Both the position numbers and the translations under genes were made by a program. The notes under the pieces are model-generated. The model made no database searches. It had not been told where the DNA came from and saw nothing but the letters and a program-made list of their open reading frames with translations. From Sphaerospermopsis kisseleviana NIES-73 (GTDB lineage: Bacteria; Cyanobacteriota; Cyanobacteriia; Cyanobacteriales; Nostocaceae), in contig NZ_AP018315.1 of assembly GCF_002368075.1 (NCBI RefSeq), positions 62,001 through 126,000 on the forward strand: a stretch of 64,000 bases of DNA. Reading direction: 5' to 3'. Below are positions 34,991 to 43,904 of this stretch, in pieces. The number at the start of each line of letters is the position of its first letter. Position 1 is the stretch's first letter.

Positions 34991-35190
34991 ATTGTAATAG
35001 TATAGTCGAGTTTATTCTATATTAGTCAAGGTTGGATTTGGTGATTCCTTTACCCACAATAGATATTGATTGACTTGTCAGAATATCAATATCTTAAAAA
35101 AATGGTGTACTATATTTTCGTTAATACAATTTATAAAAATTATAAAAATTATAAGAATTTAGTAGGTGGTCTACAACTTCTATAAGTAAT

Positions 35191-36474
35191 TTACTCAATA
35201 AGTATAGAAGTATTGATGATTATTTGTTCTGCTACAAAGCGTAGCAAAGGTATTTCTTTAACAAGAACTCGATCATCTTTAAATGGCATATAACGAGCTT
35301 TATCCGACTCTTTACTATGCACAATAGAATTACGGGTTTTATAAATTCTGGCTGCAAGCTTCTTGAAGATATTTGTTGTATTACTATCGTCTATATTTAT
35401 CTCATCAGCCATAGCAAAAGTAACTTTTGAAGTTTTATAATAATTGATAAGGGTCGAATCGTAACTATTAAGTTTGTCACGCAAATCATCAATATTTACG
35501 TATCTCTCAATTGTTAATCTCAGTCCTTCTTGCTCACTGAAGGTAATCTCTTCATTACGAATTTGTAATGAACGACTTATATCCTTGATAAGTTTACTGA
35601 TATCTTTCTTGCGTTTATAAGAAAAATCAGGATGAGTGATTTTATTTTTAATTTTTTCAATTAAATCTTCATTAAATACTTCTTCAAAGAAATGCTCTAT
35701 GACATGATAATAGGATAAGTATTCGAGAAATGGGTTATCAGCAGCTACAGCTAACTGATAATGATAAATGAGATCAGGAATGTAGTGCCGCCTCGGTGGA
35801 TCGATATCGCTAAGACTTGGTCTTCTAACTTGAGATATCTTACCTGTTCTCAAAATTTCATCAAGATGCTTTTGAGGAACTAAAGCAGCATCAAGATTGT
35901 AACTTAGCTGAAACAAAAAAGCACTACTAAATTTTTCAAATTCTGCTGGTGGTCTATTTCGGGCTGACTCAAGACGCAATGTAATAAATCTAGAAAAAAC
36001 TGTACGTTTCAAAAACTCAAATATATCTTCTATATCATTCGCTCTACGCATAATCTCTGCTCTGGGTATAGGATTAGCTAAAGCACGAGGATTTGTAATA
36101 GACGCTACTGTATAAAGCAAAAATAATAGATACTCATTACTTGGACTAGATAGACAATATGTTATTGAGTTATCGCTATCTTCTAGCATTAGAGAATCGT
36201 CACGAACTCTAATGCGAACTCTTGGAAAAAGCGATTCTTCTCTGAGAAGTACCTCATAATATTTTCCATTTGCAAGAATAGTTTCTTCAACTGAATTCAT
36301 TGCTTGTAAATTTTGAATACAGTTACTTAGATTATCTTTGCTGAGTTCTATTTCATGACTGATTCCATGATTGTTGAGAGCAAACAAGAATCGATCATCT
36401 GTTTCCTCTAGGTCATAACGCAATACTTCTTTTATCCATCCTGCAAAATCTTGCAGTGTAGCATTAATTTCCAT
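35191..36474 (-). CDS. large HEPN-domain protein, ApeA-like
   Basis: The 427-residue protein ends with a HEPN-type helical domain: EYLSYYHVIEHFFEEVF, then KLAARIYKTRNSIVHSKES containing R381-N-S-I-V-H386, the R-x4-H RNase signature. The N-terminal ~200 residues are mixed and may sense a trigger. Similar architectures occur in abortive-infection proteins such as ApeA. No partner gene is adjacent (spacers of ~200 bp on both sides). The ATG at 36474 is followed by a good coding frame. Confidence 0.65.
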   Translation of the reverse strand: MEINATLQDFAGWIKEVLRYDLEETDDRFLFALNNHGISHEIELSKDNLSNCIQNLQAMNSVEETILANGKYYEVLLREESLFPRVRIRVRDDSLMLEDSDNSITYCLSSPSNEYLLFLLYTVASITNPRALANPIPRAEIMRRANDIEDIFEFLKRTVFSRFITLRLESARNRPPAEFEKFSSAFLFQLSYNLDAALVPQKHLDEILRTGKISQVRRPSLSDIDPPRRHYIPDLIYHYQLAVAADNPFLEYLSYYHVIEHFFEEVFNEDLIEKIKNKITHPDFSYKRKKDISKLIKDISRSLQIRNEEITFSEQEGLRLTIERYVNIDDLRDKLNSYDSTLINYYKTSKVTFAMADEINIDDSNTTNIFKKLAARIYKTRNSIVHSKESDKARYMPFKDDRVLVKEIPLLRFVAEQIIINTSILIE

Positions 36475-36696
36475 ATATTTGGATTTAGATATATTACAGA
36501 TAAATCTTATGCCACAGGTATATTATCATACTTTTTAAATTAACACTTTAATTTTAAAATTTTTGTATAAAGTATCGTGATTGTATATTGTGGTTAAACA
36601 TTTTGATTCTTTGCTTCTTTGCGCCTTTGCGTGAGATATATTCATATTTTCAATCAGTACCACCAATTTACGTATTGTATATTTAACTTTTATTAA

Positions 36697-38190
36697 TTAT
36701 ACCCAATCAAAAGTCCTACTAACCGCCTTCTTCCAAAGTCGATAACAACCTTCCCTCTCCACAGTATCCATCTTCGCTTCCCAAGTCTGATCTAAAAGCC
36801 AATTCTCAGACAACTCCTCCAAACTCCCCCAGAAACCAGTCGCCAACCCAGCCGCATAAGCTGCCCCTAACGCTGTAGTTTCTGCTACCTGGGGACGAAT
36901 CACAGGCACACCTAACACATCACTTTGAAACTGCATCAGCAGGTTGTTGTACACCATCCCCCCATCTACCTTCAAAGCAGTTAAATTTCCCTGCGCGTCT
37001 TCTCTCATCGCATCTAAAACTTCACGAGTCTGCCATGCTGTAGCTTCCAACACCGCACGGGCAATATGACCTTTATTTGTGTAGCGAGTCATCCCCACAA
37101 TTACACCCCTAGCATCATTGCGCCAATAGGGAGCAAATAACCCAGAAAAAGCCGGGACAAAATAAACACCACCGTTATCTGTAACTGTACTGGCTAATAC
37201 TTCTACCTCTGCACTGGTTTGAATTAATCCCAAATTGTCACGCAACCATTGAACCAAAGCACCGGCGATCGCAATACTCCCCTCTAAAGCATAAACCGCC
37301 GCAGCATCTCCCAATTTGTAAGCTACGGTTGTCAATAAACCATGTTGGGAAAATACGGGTTGTTCACCTGTATTCAATAACATAAAACAACCAGTACCAT
37401 AGGTATTTTTAGCATCACCTACCTGAAAACAAGTTTGTCCCATTAATGCAGCTTGTTGATCTCCTAAGTCAGCAGCTATGGGAACTCCTGCCAAAATACC
37501 CGTAGCTTGACCATAAATAGCTGAGGAAGGGCGAATTTCTGGTAACATTTGCCGGGGAATACCCATAATTTCTAATATTTCCCCTTCCCAGTCCAGAGTT
37601 TTCAAGTTCATCAACAAGGTACGACTAGCATTTGTGACATCGGTGATATGTAAACCCCCTGCTGTACCACCTGTTAAATGCCAAATCAAAAAAGTGTCAA
37701 TTGTGCCAAAAATAGCATCACCATTTGCGGCTGCGGCTTTTAATTATGGTATATTTTCTAGCAACCATTTTATTCTCGGTGCGCTGAAGTAGGTAGCAAT
37801 TGGTAAACCAGTGATAGGGCGAAAATAGTCTATTCCCAAATCTTTGACTAATTGATTACAGATATAGTCAGTTCTGGTATCTTGCCAAACAATGGCGTTA
37901 TAGTAAGGTTTGCCTGTGTGTTTATTCCAAACTACGATAGTTTCCCGTTGATTGGTAATGCCAACGGCTGTGATTTCAGCCACAGTAATATTACTTTTAT
38001 TTAAGGCATCTTTAATTACAGTTTGAGTACATGACCAAATTTCCAGAGGATCATGTTCTACCCAACCCGGTTGGGGGTAAATTTGCTGATGTTCTTTTTG
38101 GGCGCAGTCAACAATTTTACCTTGTTTATCAAAAATCATGAAGCGGGTGCTAGTTGTTCCTTGATCAATGGCTGCTACGTATTTGGTCAT
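36697..38190 (-). pseudogene. glpK: glycerol kinase gene with one in-frame stop codon
   Basis: From the ATG at 38190 the frame encodes [20 protein letters not shown] and [14 protein letters not shown], hits TAA at 37744-37746 (codon 149, after WLLENIP), then continues in the same frame as [20 protein letters not shown] to the normal FDWV end at 36697. The total of 497 codons equals a full GlpK, which phosphorylates glycerol. There is no frameshift, only the stop. Unless the base is a sequencing error or is read through, the enzyme is truncated. A second 3' fragment lies at 53793-53912. Confidence 0.88.
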
Positions 38191-38496
38191 GTTGTTTGTT
38201 GCTGGACTGAGGTTTTCAACCTTGCATGAAACTATTATCAATTGAGATTTTCTCAAGGGGTGATTTTTCCCACACCCTATACCAAGTTTCTACTTTAGGT
38301 TAAGTAAGTCGGCTTGAAAAAACTGAGGTATGTTACAAAATGTAAATTCCCTAAAAGTCTCTTCCCTCTTGCCTTTTTTGCCATAACGATAAATTTTAAC
38401 GCCTAACTACTTATATCTATCAGGTTATCTTTCACAATATCAGACTCAATCGCTGTAATCCTTATCTGGCAAGGTGTTTAGTCGGTTATTTGACTG

Positions 38497-38697
38497 GAAT
38501 TAGTCGTTTATCTGTGAAGGTTTGTTGTCTGATATTTTTGATATGGCAACTTGATATTATTTTGATATAAAAGTAGTATTAAAATGGGTTATAAATACAC
38601 CCACTTACACATAAGTTAATTTGATATAAAAGTGATATCAGACTGGTATTAAATACTGTTATAGTGGTAGGGATAACCTACTATAAAGATATTGATA
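38497..38697. promoter_or_regulatory. repeated TTGATAT motifs upstream of a small DNA-binding gene
   Basis: The motif (T)TTGATAT(A) occurs at least four times (around 38535, 38550, 38560 and 38620). Two copies are followed by AAAAGTAGTATTAAA and AAAAGTGATAT..GGTATTAAA, forming longer direct repeats. The TGATATCA palindrome lies among them. This cluster next to a small basic protein gene is typical of an operator or partition-like site. Precise boundaries are uncertain. Confidence 0.45.
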
Positions 38698-38892
38698 ATG
38701 ACTACAGCTTATATGCCACGACAGAAACGACCTACAACAGCAAGGTCAATCAGACTTATAGAAGAAATAGCCACAGCAGTTGATAATTATGCCGACGATC
38801 AACTTATTAGTTCTAATGCTGCTGTAAATAAATTATTGCGAGATAGGTTAGCCGACTTGGGTTATATGCCAGAAACAGATAAAGCCAGTTAG
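38698..38892 (+). CDS. small basic protein, CopG/ribbon-helix-helix-like
   Basis: The 64-residue protein (RQKRPTTARSIRLIEEIATA followed by AAVNKLLRDRLADLGYMP) has the short strand plus two-helix outline of ribbon-helix-helix repressors. The ATG at 38698 is preferred over a TTG at 38692. It lies downstream of an array of TTGATAT repeats, its likely operator. It is the first of four plus-strand genes in a plasmid-like module. Confidence 0.55.
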   Translation: MTTAYMPRQKRPTTARSIRLIEEIATAVDNYADDQLISSNAAVNKLLRDRLADLGYMPETDKAS

Positions 38893-38923
38893 TTAACAAG
38901 AAAGGCAGAGGGCAGGAGGCAGA

Positions 38924-39274
38924 GGGAGCAACGCGAAAATGTGAGATCGGGGTTAAATTCGCAATTACATAACTCCATTCTCAATAAAATCCAGTTTTTC
39001 CGTTGCGATGCCTTGGGAGCATCCCAATTTTACAAAAATAACCACAGCAACACCAAAAACTCTCTTCTTCTTTCTTACCTTTGTGTCCTTCGCGTCTATG
39101 CCTTCGGCACGCTTTGCGAACGTGGTTCGTTCATTTGAGGTCTTAACCTCAGAGAAAAAATAAACTTACACATTTGGGATGCTCCCGATACCTTCGGCGG
39201 GCGTAGCCATCGCATCTTAAAATAGGCTATTTACGTACCTGGTTTCTGCACATCACTTTCATCGCGTTGCTCCC
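38924..39274. mobile_element. family F MITE interrupted by a family B MITE
   Basis: The outer ends are GGGAGCAACGCGA and GCGTTGCTCCC. The left part (TGAGATCGGG ... CTCAATAAAAT ... GTTGCGAT) and right part (AATAGGCTATTTACGTACC) align with the uninterrupted copy at 47864-48011. Between them lie a family B element (39015-39186) and a short GGCGGGCGTAGCC palindrome. The nesting shows F inserted before B. Confidence 0.85.
39015..39186. mobile_element. family B MITE nested in family F (172 bp)
   Basis: The ends are GGGAGCATCCCAA and TTGGGATGCTCCC, perfect 13-bp inverted repeats. The flanks GATGCCTT and GATACCTT match at seven of eight positions. The interior has CTTTGTGTCCTTCGCG plus a small extra palindrome TATGCCTTCGGCAC absent from the 161-bp copy. 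Confidence 0.88.
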
Positions 39275-39403
39275 GACGACAGTTGTTGCAAAATGGGGAA
39301 ACAGTACCAAGTATGTTGCTTATGTCAGATATATATGATATAATAGACATCATACAAACAATAAGCGACATACATAACATATAAGGACAAAATACAAAAA
39401 AAG

Positions 39404-39607
39404 ATGCAAAATAGGTTAAGCAGCGTATCTATATCAGCTATGTCAGAAAACCTAGATGAAAAAATGGTTAGCTACCGTGTATTTTTACCGGAACAGTTAA
39501 GAACAGAATTTAAAGTGTGTTGCGCTAGAGACAATACAAATATGAGTGAAAAAACACGGGAACTTGTCGAGAAATACATTCAAGAACGTCAACAAAAGGG
39601 AGGCTAA
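39404..39607 (+). CDS. ribbon-helix-helix-type small regulator
   Basis: The 67-residue protein contains MVSYRVFLPEQLRTEFKVCC, a strand plus helix typical of ribbon-helix-helix proteins, then MSEKTRELVEKYIQERQ as the second helix. Starts are possible at 39404 or 39440 (ATG). Upstream lies TATGTCAGATATATATGATA ... GACATCATAC, which has ATGTC/GACAT symmetry and may be its operator. It is part of the plasmid-like module. Confidence 0.6.
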   Translation: MQNRLSSVSISAMSENLDEKMVSYRVFLPEQLRTEFKVCCARDNTNMSEKTRELVEKYIQERQQKGG

Positions 39608-39722
39608 CCCATATCGGGCGCAATGCGATTGGCTACGCCAGTGTCGTAGGCGATTGGCTACGCCAGTGCCGGAGGCAATCGCCCAACTAACCACCAATCC
39701 CAAAAACTAAAACAGAGGCGTT

Positions 39723-40166
39723 ATGACCACACCACAGCCAGTGGATACAGACACCAGGCTCAACCAGCTTGAGGATGAATTTGAGACAGTTAAGCAGCTT
39801 TTGATATCAGCCGCTTCCTATGCTGAATCAGCTGATAAACGGATTGACAGATTATCTGAAAGGCAAGATATTACCCAACGACAGCTTGATGGTTTAGCCG
39901 TAACTGTTCAAGTCATGGGTGAAACAGTTCAATCTATGGGTGAAAAAGTTGATAATTTTGTCACCAAGGTAGATGACTCTTTAGACCGCTTAACCCGCAA
40001 AATTGATGATTTTGTGGAAACCACCACAGCACGTAACGCTGTAGTAAATAATGTTGTCCTTGAATTACGGGACTCTCAGCAGTCTATTAATGCGTCGTTG
40101 GTAAGAATGGAGTCCATGATCTTGCAGCTGCACAAACCAAATAACAGTAACGAAGCTGGTAGTTAG
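39723..40166 (+). CDS. coiled-coil protein of unknown function
   Basis: The 147-residue protein is almost entirely coiled coil: TRLNQLEDEFETVKQLLIS, heptads through ADKRIDRLSERQDITQRQLD, an internal repeat VMGETVQSMGEKVDNFV, then VDDSLDRLTRKIDDFVE. Such proteins in mobile modules can act as scaffolds or partition adaptors, but no specific family is recognised. It follows the ribbon-helix-helix gene by 115 bp and precedes the iteron-like repeats. Confidence 0.6.
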   Translation: MTTPQPVDTDTRLNQLEDEFETVKQLLISAASYAESADKRIDRLSERQDITQRQLDGLAVTVQVMGETVQSMGEKVDNFVTKVDDSLDRLTRKIDDFVETTTARNAVVNNVVLELRDSQQSINASLVRMESMILQLHKPNNSNEAGS

Positions 40167-40404
40167 GGATGGGATTGCAAGATAGGTTACGCCAAACTGC
40201 GCTATCGCCAGTGTTTGAAGCGCGATAGCGTATCCCTTACTTGACTGAAGGAAAGAGATAGCGCGACCTAGTAATCGCAAATTGAGCAAATTAGTGTAAA
40301 ATAATTTCAATAGCAAAACCCGGTTAGCCGTGGAAAGTGAACCGGGAGTTGCATTTAAATAATTCACTCACCATTTAGGGCGAGTCGTTTTGTTTCAACC
40401 CCAT

Positions 40405-40517
40405 TGAAAAAGGTCGCTATCTATAACTCCATTCGCAAAAGTAGCTATCCATAACTCTATAACTCTATTTGCAAAGGCTGCTATCTATAACTCTATTCAC
40501 AAAGGTTGCTATCTATG
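40405..40517. repeat. iteron-like direct repeats upstream of the 262-residue gene
   Basis: GCTATCTATAACTC and close variants start at 40416, 40444, 40480 and 40509, embedded in longer units of the form CAAAGGnTGCTATCTATAAC. The spacing is 28, 36 and 29 bp; the long interval contains an 8-bp internal duplication of TAACTCTA. The last unit runs into the ATG at 40515. Directly repeated sites of this size are typical of replication-initiator or autoregulator binding. Confidence 0.75.
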
Positions 40518-41300
40518 ACTACATTAACAGCTCTCGACCCAATTGATCAACAAATTTGTGACCAAATTCAGAAACAAGCGCAAGAAATGACTCGCGTCTT
40601 CATCCAGTTGTGTCAAACCGTCTACTTTGCGAAACTGACGTGCAAGCGTACTGAGTTGAAGACCATTCAAGAATCATTAGAGTGGACAGGAACTACGGCA
40701 ACCTCCTATGCTAAGGTAGGCGAGTTCATAGCGGACATCGAACCTAGCAATCTAGATTTACTCGATTGCAACACAATCAAAGCTTTGTGCTACGAGAAGT
40801 TTCAACCAATATTAGAACGCCTAAAATCAGAACGTCTCACAGTAGCAGAAGTTCGCCAGGAAATGACGCAAATAAATAAGTCGCTGAAAAAAGAGAAGCC
40901 ACCGCAGCGATTATTGGAGTGGAAGAGAGAGAAGACTGGTGAGGGAACGTTAATTATTCGTTTGCAAGATGTGGAAGCAGGTTTAGAATTTGAAAGCAGG
41001 TTCAAAGCCTCCTGTCTCCCGTTGCCATTGTTCATTAGGAATTTACTCAGACAACAGCCAGTGCAACCGGATATTGCTTGGCAAGCAGCCCCAGAAGAAT
41101 CAACCGCACAGATGGAAGAAAAATCAGTAAAAGCAGAGGAAATCGCAGAAATCGAGAATAATATCTATGGGGAGAGTCCCTTTCACAAACAGGGTAACAA
41201 TCAGGATGGGATGGCTACGCCCAACGTAAGTCCTGCGGACAGGCTACGCCAACGCGTAGCGTCTAGCAGAGAAGGCATCGCACCGAAAATAAGCTGTTAA
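40515..41300 (+). CDS. unknown protein of a plasmid-like module
   Basis: The ~261-residue protein has an N-terminal helical region (DQQICDQIQKQAQEMTRVFI, SLEWTGTTATSYAKVGEFIA) that could hold a helix-turn-helix, a lysine-rich middle (QINKSLKKEKPPQRLLEWKR) and an acidic tail. The last ~27 residues (MATPNVSPADRLRQRVASSR onward) are encoded by an interspersed GGCTACGCC/GCGTAGCG repeat, so the original C-terminus has been replaced. Its gene starts inside the iteron-like array, consistent with an autoregulated DNA-binding protein. No family is recognised. Confidence 0.55.
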   Translation: MTTLTALDPIDQQICDQIQKQAQEMTRVFIQLCQTVYFAKLTCKRTELKTIQESLEWTGTTATSYAKVGEFIADIEPSNLDLLDCNTIKALCYEKFQPILERLKSERLTVAEVRQEMTQINKSLKKEKPPQRLLEWKREKTGEGTLIIRLQDVEAGLEFESRFKASCLPLPLFIRNLLRQQPVQPDIAWQAAPEESTAQMEEKSVKAEEIAEIENNIYGESPFHKQGNNQDGMATPNVSPADRLRQRVASSREGIAPKISC

Positions 41301-41643
41301 ACCTTTAAGAAAGCATATTGACGCTTTTTCCCAACAATCAAAAATATGCAAGTTAAATTTCCTTCAGCTTACCTAGGGCTTGCTGATAGCGGAGTGTGGT
41401 GTAATACCGTTTCTTTATAGCTAATAATAGCAAAAGCGAAGATTGAGAATTATTAATTTTAGAAAAGTGACACAATCGAGTTACACACTGCTGATTTTTT
41501 CACCTTTCTTTTTATTTCAATCTTTAAAGCGGATGGCTGATAGCTGACGGCTGAATACTTACGGTAGTTTTAAAACTTAAACTTCAATCGTTTACTGTAC
41601 CTCATAAACATTGAATATGCTGTATATACTTCTAATTATTCGC
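41301..41643. other. 343-bp spacer with a partial family G element
   Basis: The sequence GGTAGTTTTAAAACTTAAAC followed by TACTGTACCTCATAAACATT and GAATATGCTGTATA at 41560-41630 matches the right half of the element at 22319-22425. Upstream lies GCTGATAGC/GCTGATAGCTGACGG low-complexity sequence. No gene is visible. Confidence 0.6.
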
Positions 41644-42297
41644 TTAATTTGCTTCTAGTTGTTGCCTAACCCATGCACGGAATAGTCTCATCGTCGCATT
41701 TCTACCATTAGTTTTACTTAACATCAAATATTGAGGTATTACTTGAGAAATCGCTAAGTTAGGAAAAATAGAACTGGTAGTTGATTCTACATACTTACCA
41801 TTTACCAGCACATTAATTTCTAATTTTCTTCCATTCCATCGCCATAGTTCTGGTACTTTCAAAGCTTGATAATTATTGAAACGAGTACGGGAAGTAATAT
41901 CAACTTCAATTGCTAAATCTGGAGGTGGAGCAATTTCTAAATATATTCCATCTTTCCCTCTGACTCTAGCTTCATTCTCGATGTAGAAACAATCATCAGG
42001 TTCTACCCCTGCGTCCATGCTCTCCTGATCAAAAGTCGTAGACCCCAAACTCCAGAATTCCCAATTAATTTCCTCTAATAAAGCTTTTACTAAGTCCCCA
42101 ATAATTACTTTAGCTACTTCATGCGCTGGTAATGGAGCCATTATTTCTAGCACCCCTTGACAGTACCCTATTTTATAATTGCGGTTGTCTCCTAATTCTG
42201 CTAAAATACGTTTGTATGTAGACCAGGAGATATTTTTAATTAACAACTGATGACCGGGTTTAACAATTAGTTGGTTGAGTTCAAGCAACATACTCAT
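41644..42297 (-). CDS. Uma2-family (DUF820) endonuclease-like protein
   Basis: The 217-residue protein belongs to a more divergent Uma2 branch: ISWSTYKRILAELGDNRNYK, YCQGVLEIMAPLPAHEVAK, VEPDDCFYIENE, DLAIEVDITSRTRFNNYQAL and PELWRWNGRKLEI. The acidic residues (E in LEIM, D in PDDCFY, E in AIEVD) mark the presumed active site. The VEPD form is typical of this branch, where the usual RPDV is replaced. The ATG is at 42297 or 42291. There is no operon partner. Confidence 0.85.
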   Translation of the reverse strand: MSMLLELNQLIVKPGHQLLIKNISWSTYKRILAELGDNRNYKIGYCQGVLEIMAPLPAHEVAKVIIGDLVKALLEEINWEFWSLGSTTFDQESMDAGVEPDDCFYIENEARVRGKDGIYLEIAPPPDLAIEVDITSRTRFNNYQALKVPELWRWNGRKLEINVLVNGKYVESTTSSIFPNLAISQVIPQYLMLSKTNGRNATMRLFRAWVRQQLEAN

Positions 42298-42647
42298 TTT
42301 TTACCTCTTTTTCACCTAACTTAGCCCAATCAGTATTTTTTTATTATATTTCATTATCGAATTTTTGTAGTATTTGACTAAAACCTCTGGTCAAATAATA
42401 GGTTGTAATTTAACAGAACAGGATCTACGCATAGCCTACGAAAAATAAAAAATATGGGTTTGAGATTGCTTAATATCGCTCGCGATGACGAAAGAAAATA
42501 CGTTAATTTTTGATGAGTCCTAAAAATCCTCATAACACACGCGCTATTGAGGGGGCTACGTCATTGAGGGAACAAACTGCCATAATAATTTGTATATAAT
42601 GAGAGTTAAATATTGAAATATTGCGGATCACTACCAATCACCAAATT
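42298..42647. other. 350-bp spacer, no gene seen
   Basis: This is the divergent promoter region between a Uma2 gene and a PD-(D/E)XK gene. It contains short degenerate HIP1-like pieces (GCTCGCGATGACG near 42478) but no hairpin terminator or element copy that I can define. Confidence 0.5.
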
Positions 42648-43277
42648 ATGACACAAACACTCCAAGCAAGAGATATTGATTTACGCTACTTAATTGATAA
42701 TTTTGGCATTGAATTAGTTTTACATGGACAATTCTTCCCAGAATGGCAAGAGGAATTACCAGAAATTACGGATTTAGATAAACAACTTTTAGACAAAGTA
42801 AAAGCTGGTTATTTGAATCTTCTCAATTATCCCCCATTGCTAGAAGATGTTGTCCGCATGGCAATTGTAGATCCGATACTTTTTATCGGTGATTTTTACT
42901 TATCTCCCTTTTACGTAAAATCAGAAGAATCTATAGATATTGCCGTACCAGATGAAGACGTAATCATCAAAGGTAGAATGGATATTTTAGTTTTAAAAGA
43001 GCAATTCTGGGTGATGATTATTGAATCGAAAAAATCTTCTTTTTCTATTGAAGAAGGACTTGCACAAATTCTTTATTATATGTTAGGTAATCCCTATCCT
43101 GATAAACCCAGTTTTGGGATGATTGCCACAGGTAGCGAGTTTATTTTTGTGAAATTAGTAAAAGGAAACCCACCCCGTTATGCTTTATCAAAAGGGTTTT
43201 TAATGCGTAATCCTGGAAATGAATTATATGATGTGCTGCGTATTTTCAAGCATTTAACTCAATTGGTGAATGCTTGA
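42648..43277 (+). CDS. orphan PD-(D/E)XK nuclease-like protein
   Basis: The 209-residue paralogue of the protein at 2238-2885 shows the same domain order. It has a helical PEITDLDKQLLDKVKAGYLN region and a nuclease core IKGRMDILVLKEQFWVMIIE followed by SKKSSF, with D of RMDIL and E-S-K as catalytic candidates. The IEEGLAQILYYMLG helix follows. The ATG at 42648 is preferred over an upstream non-ATG start. It stands alone, so a classical restriction-modification role is unlikely. Confidence 0.72.
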   Translation: MTQTLQARDIDLRYLIDNFGIELVLHGQFFPEWQEELPEITDLDKQLLDKVKAGYLNLLNYPPLLEDVVRMAIVDPILFIGDFYLSPFYVKSEESIDIAVPDEDVIIKGRMDILVLKEQFWVMIIESKKSSFSIEEGLAQILYYMLGNPYPDKPSFGMIATGSEFIFVKLVKGNPPRYALSKGFLMRNPGNELYDVLRIFKHLTQLVNA

Positions 43278-43904
43278 ATTTTTCCGTATTTTCTTTGTTC
43301 CTCTCTTTCTTTATTCCTCTTAGATTATTCACAAAAATACAATATTTCTAAATCAAGATTGTAAATACGCCAGTGATACGATACTGTTGGCGAATATAAT
43401 ACATATTTGTATTTTTAAGTATTACGTAAGCTCAAACTTTTAATCTGTGGTTGCGACTTTTATTTGTAACACATTTGTTTGTGAGTTTGTAACACTTTTG
43501 CCAACAGTATCCGCCAGTGCCGGAGGCGATCGCTCTCTCCAATCTCTATGAAAATTTCCCTCAAGAAAATTTAGTTTCCGCCTAGTGGTTTTCATTATTC
43601 TACCAGCTTGATTAAAAATAGCAATAATTTTAGTCACAATTTTTCTTAAATTCTTGGTTTAAAGGTTACGATAATAGTTACAGCAGTTTCCAATGTGATG
43701 AAGTACAAATTAAAATCACAAAGCCTTACAATAAAAGGATTTACAAGTTGATAGCTGACTGCTGAAAACTGAAAGCTGCTGTAAAAGTAAATAATTTCCA
43801 GGTGTTATTTTTTAGTAAAATCCTAGATTCTATTATAGCATTTTTTGTAAAGCATTTTTAGGTCACAAAAGCTCTATCTCTAGTTATTTTTTACCAATAA
43901 AATT
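43278..43904. other. 627-bp spacer with a family A MITE and palindromic repeats
   Basis: It holds the element at 43380-43511, a HIP1 mosaic (GCCAGTGCCGGAGGCGATCG near 43514) and a TTACAGCAGTTTCC ... GAAAGCTGCTGTAA inverted pair (43678-43784) like those seen elsewhere in the spacers. No gene is supported. Confidence 0.65.
43380..43511. mobile_element. family A MITE, copy 2 (132 bp)
   Basis: GATACTGTTGGC and GCCAACAGTATC form a perfect 12-bp terminal inverted repeat. CGCCAGTG occurs on both sides as a probable 8-bp target duplication, with four extra bases (ATAC) on the left. The length equals that of the copy at 7229-7360. The target again is a GCCAGTGCCGGAGGC palindrome. Confidence 0.85.

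Noticed and set aside
40405..40517. Direct repeats considered as a CRISPR array
   Set aside because: Units are 28-36 bp apart start to start with the repeat filling most of the interval, so there are no unique spacers; no cas genes are present.
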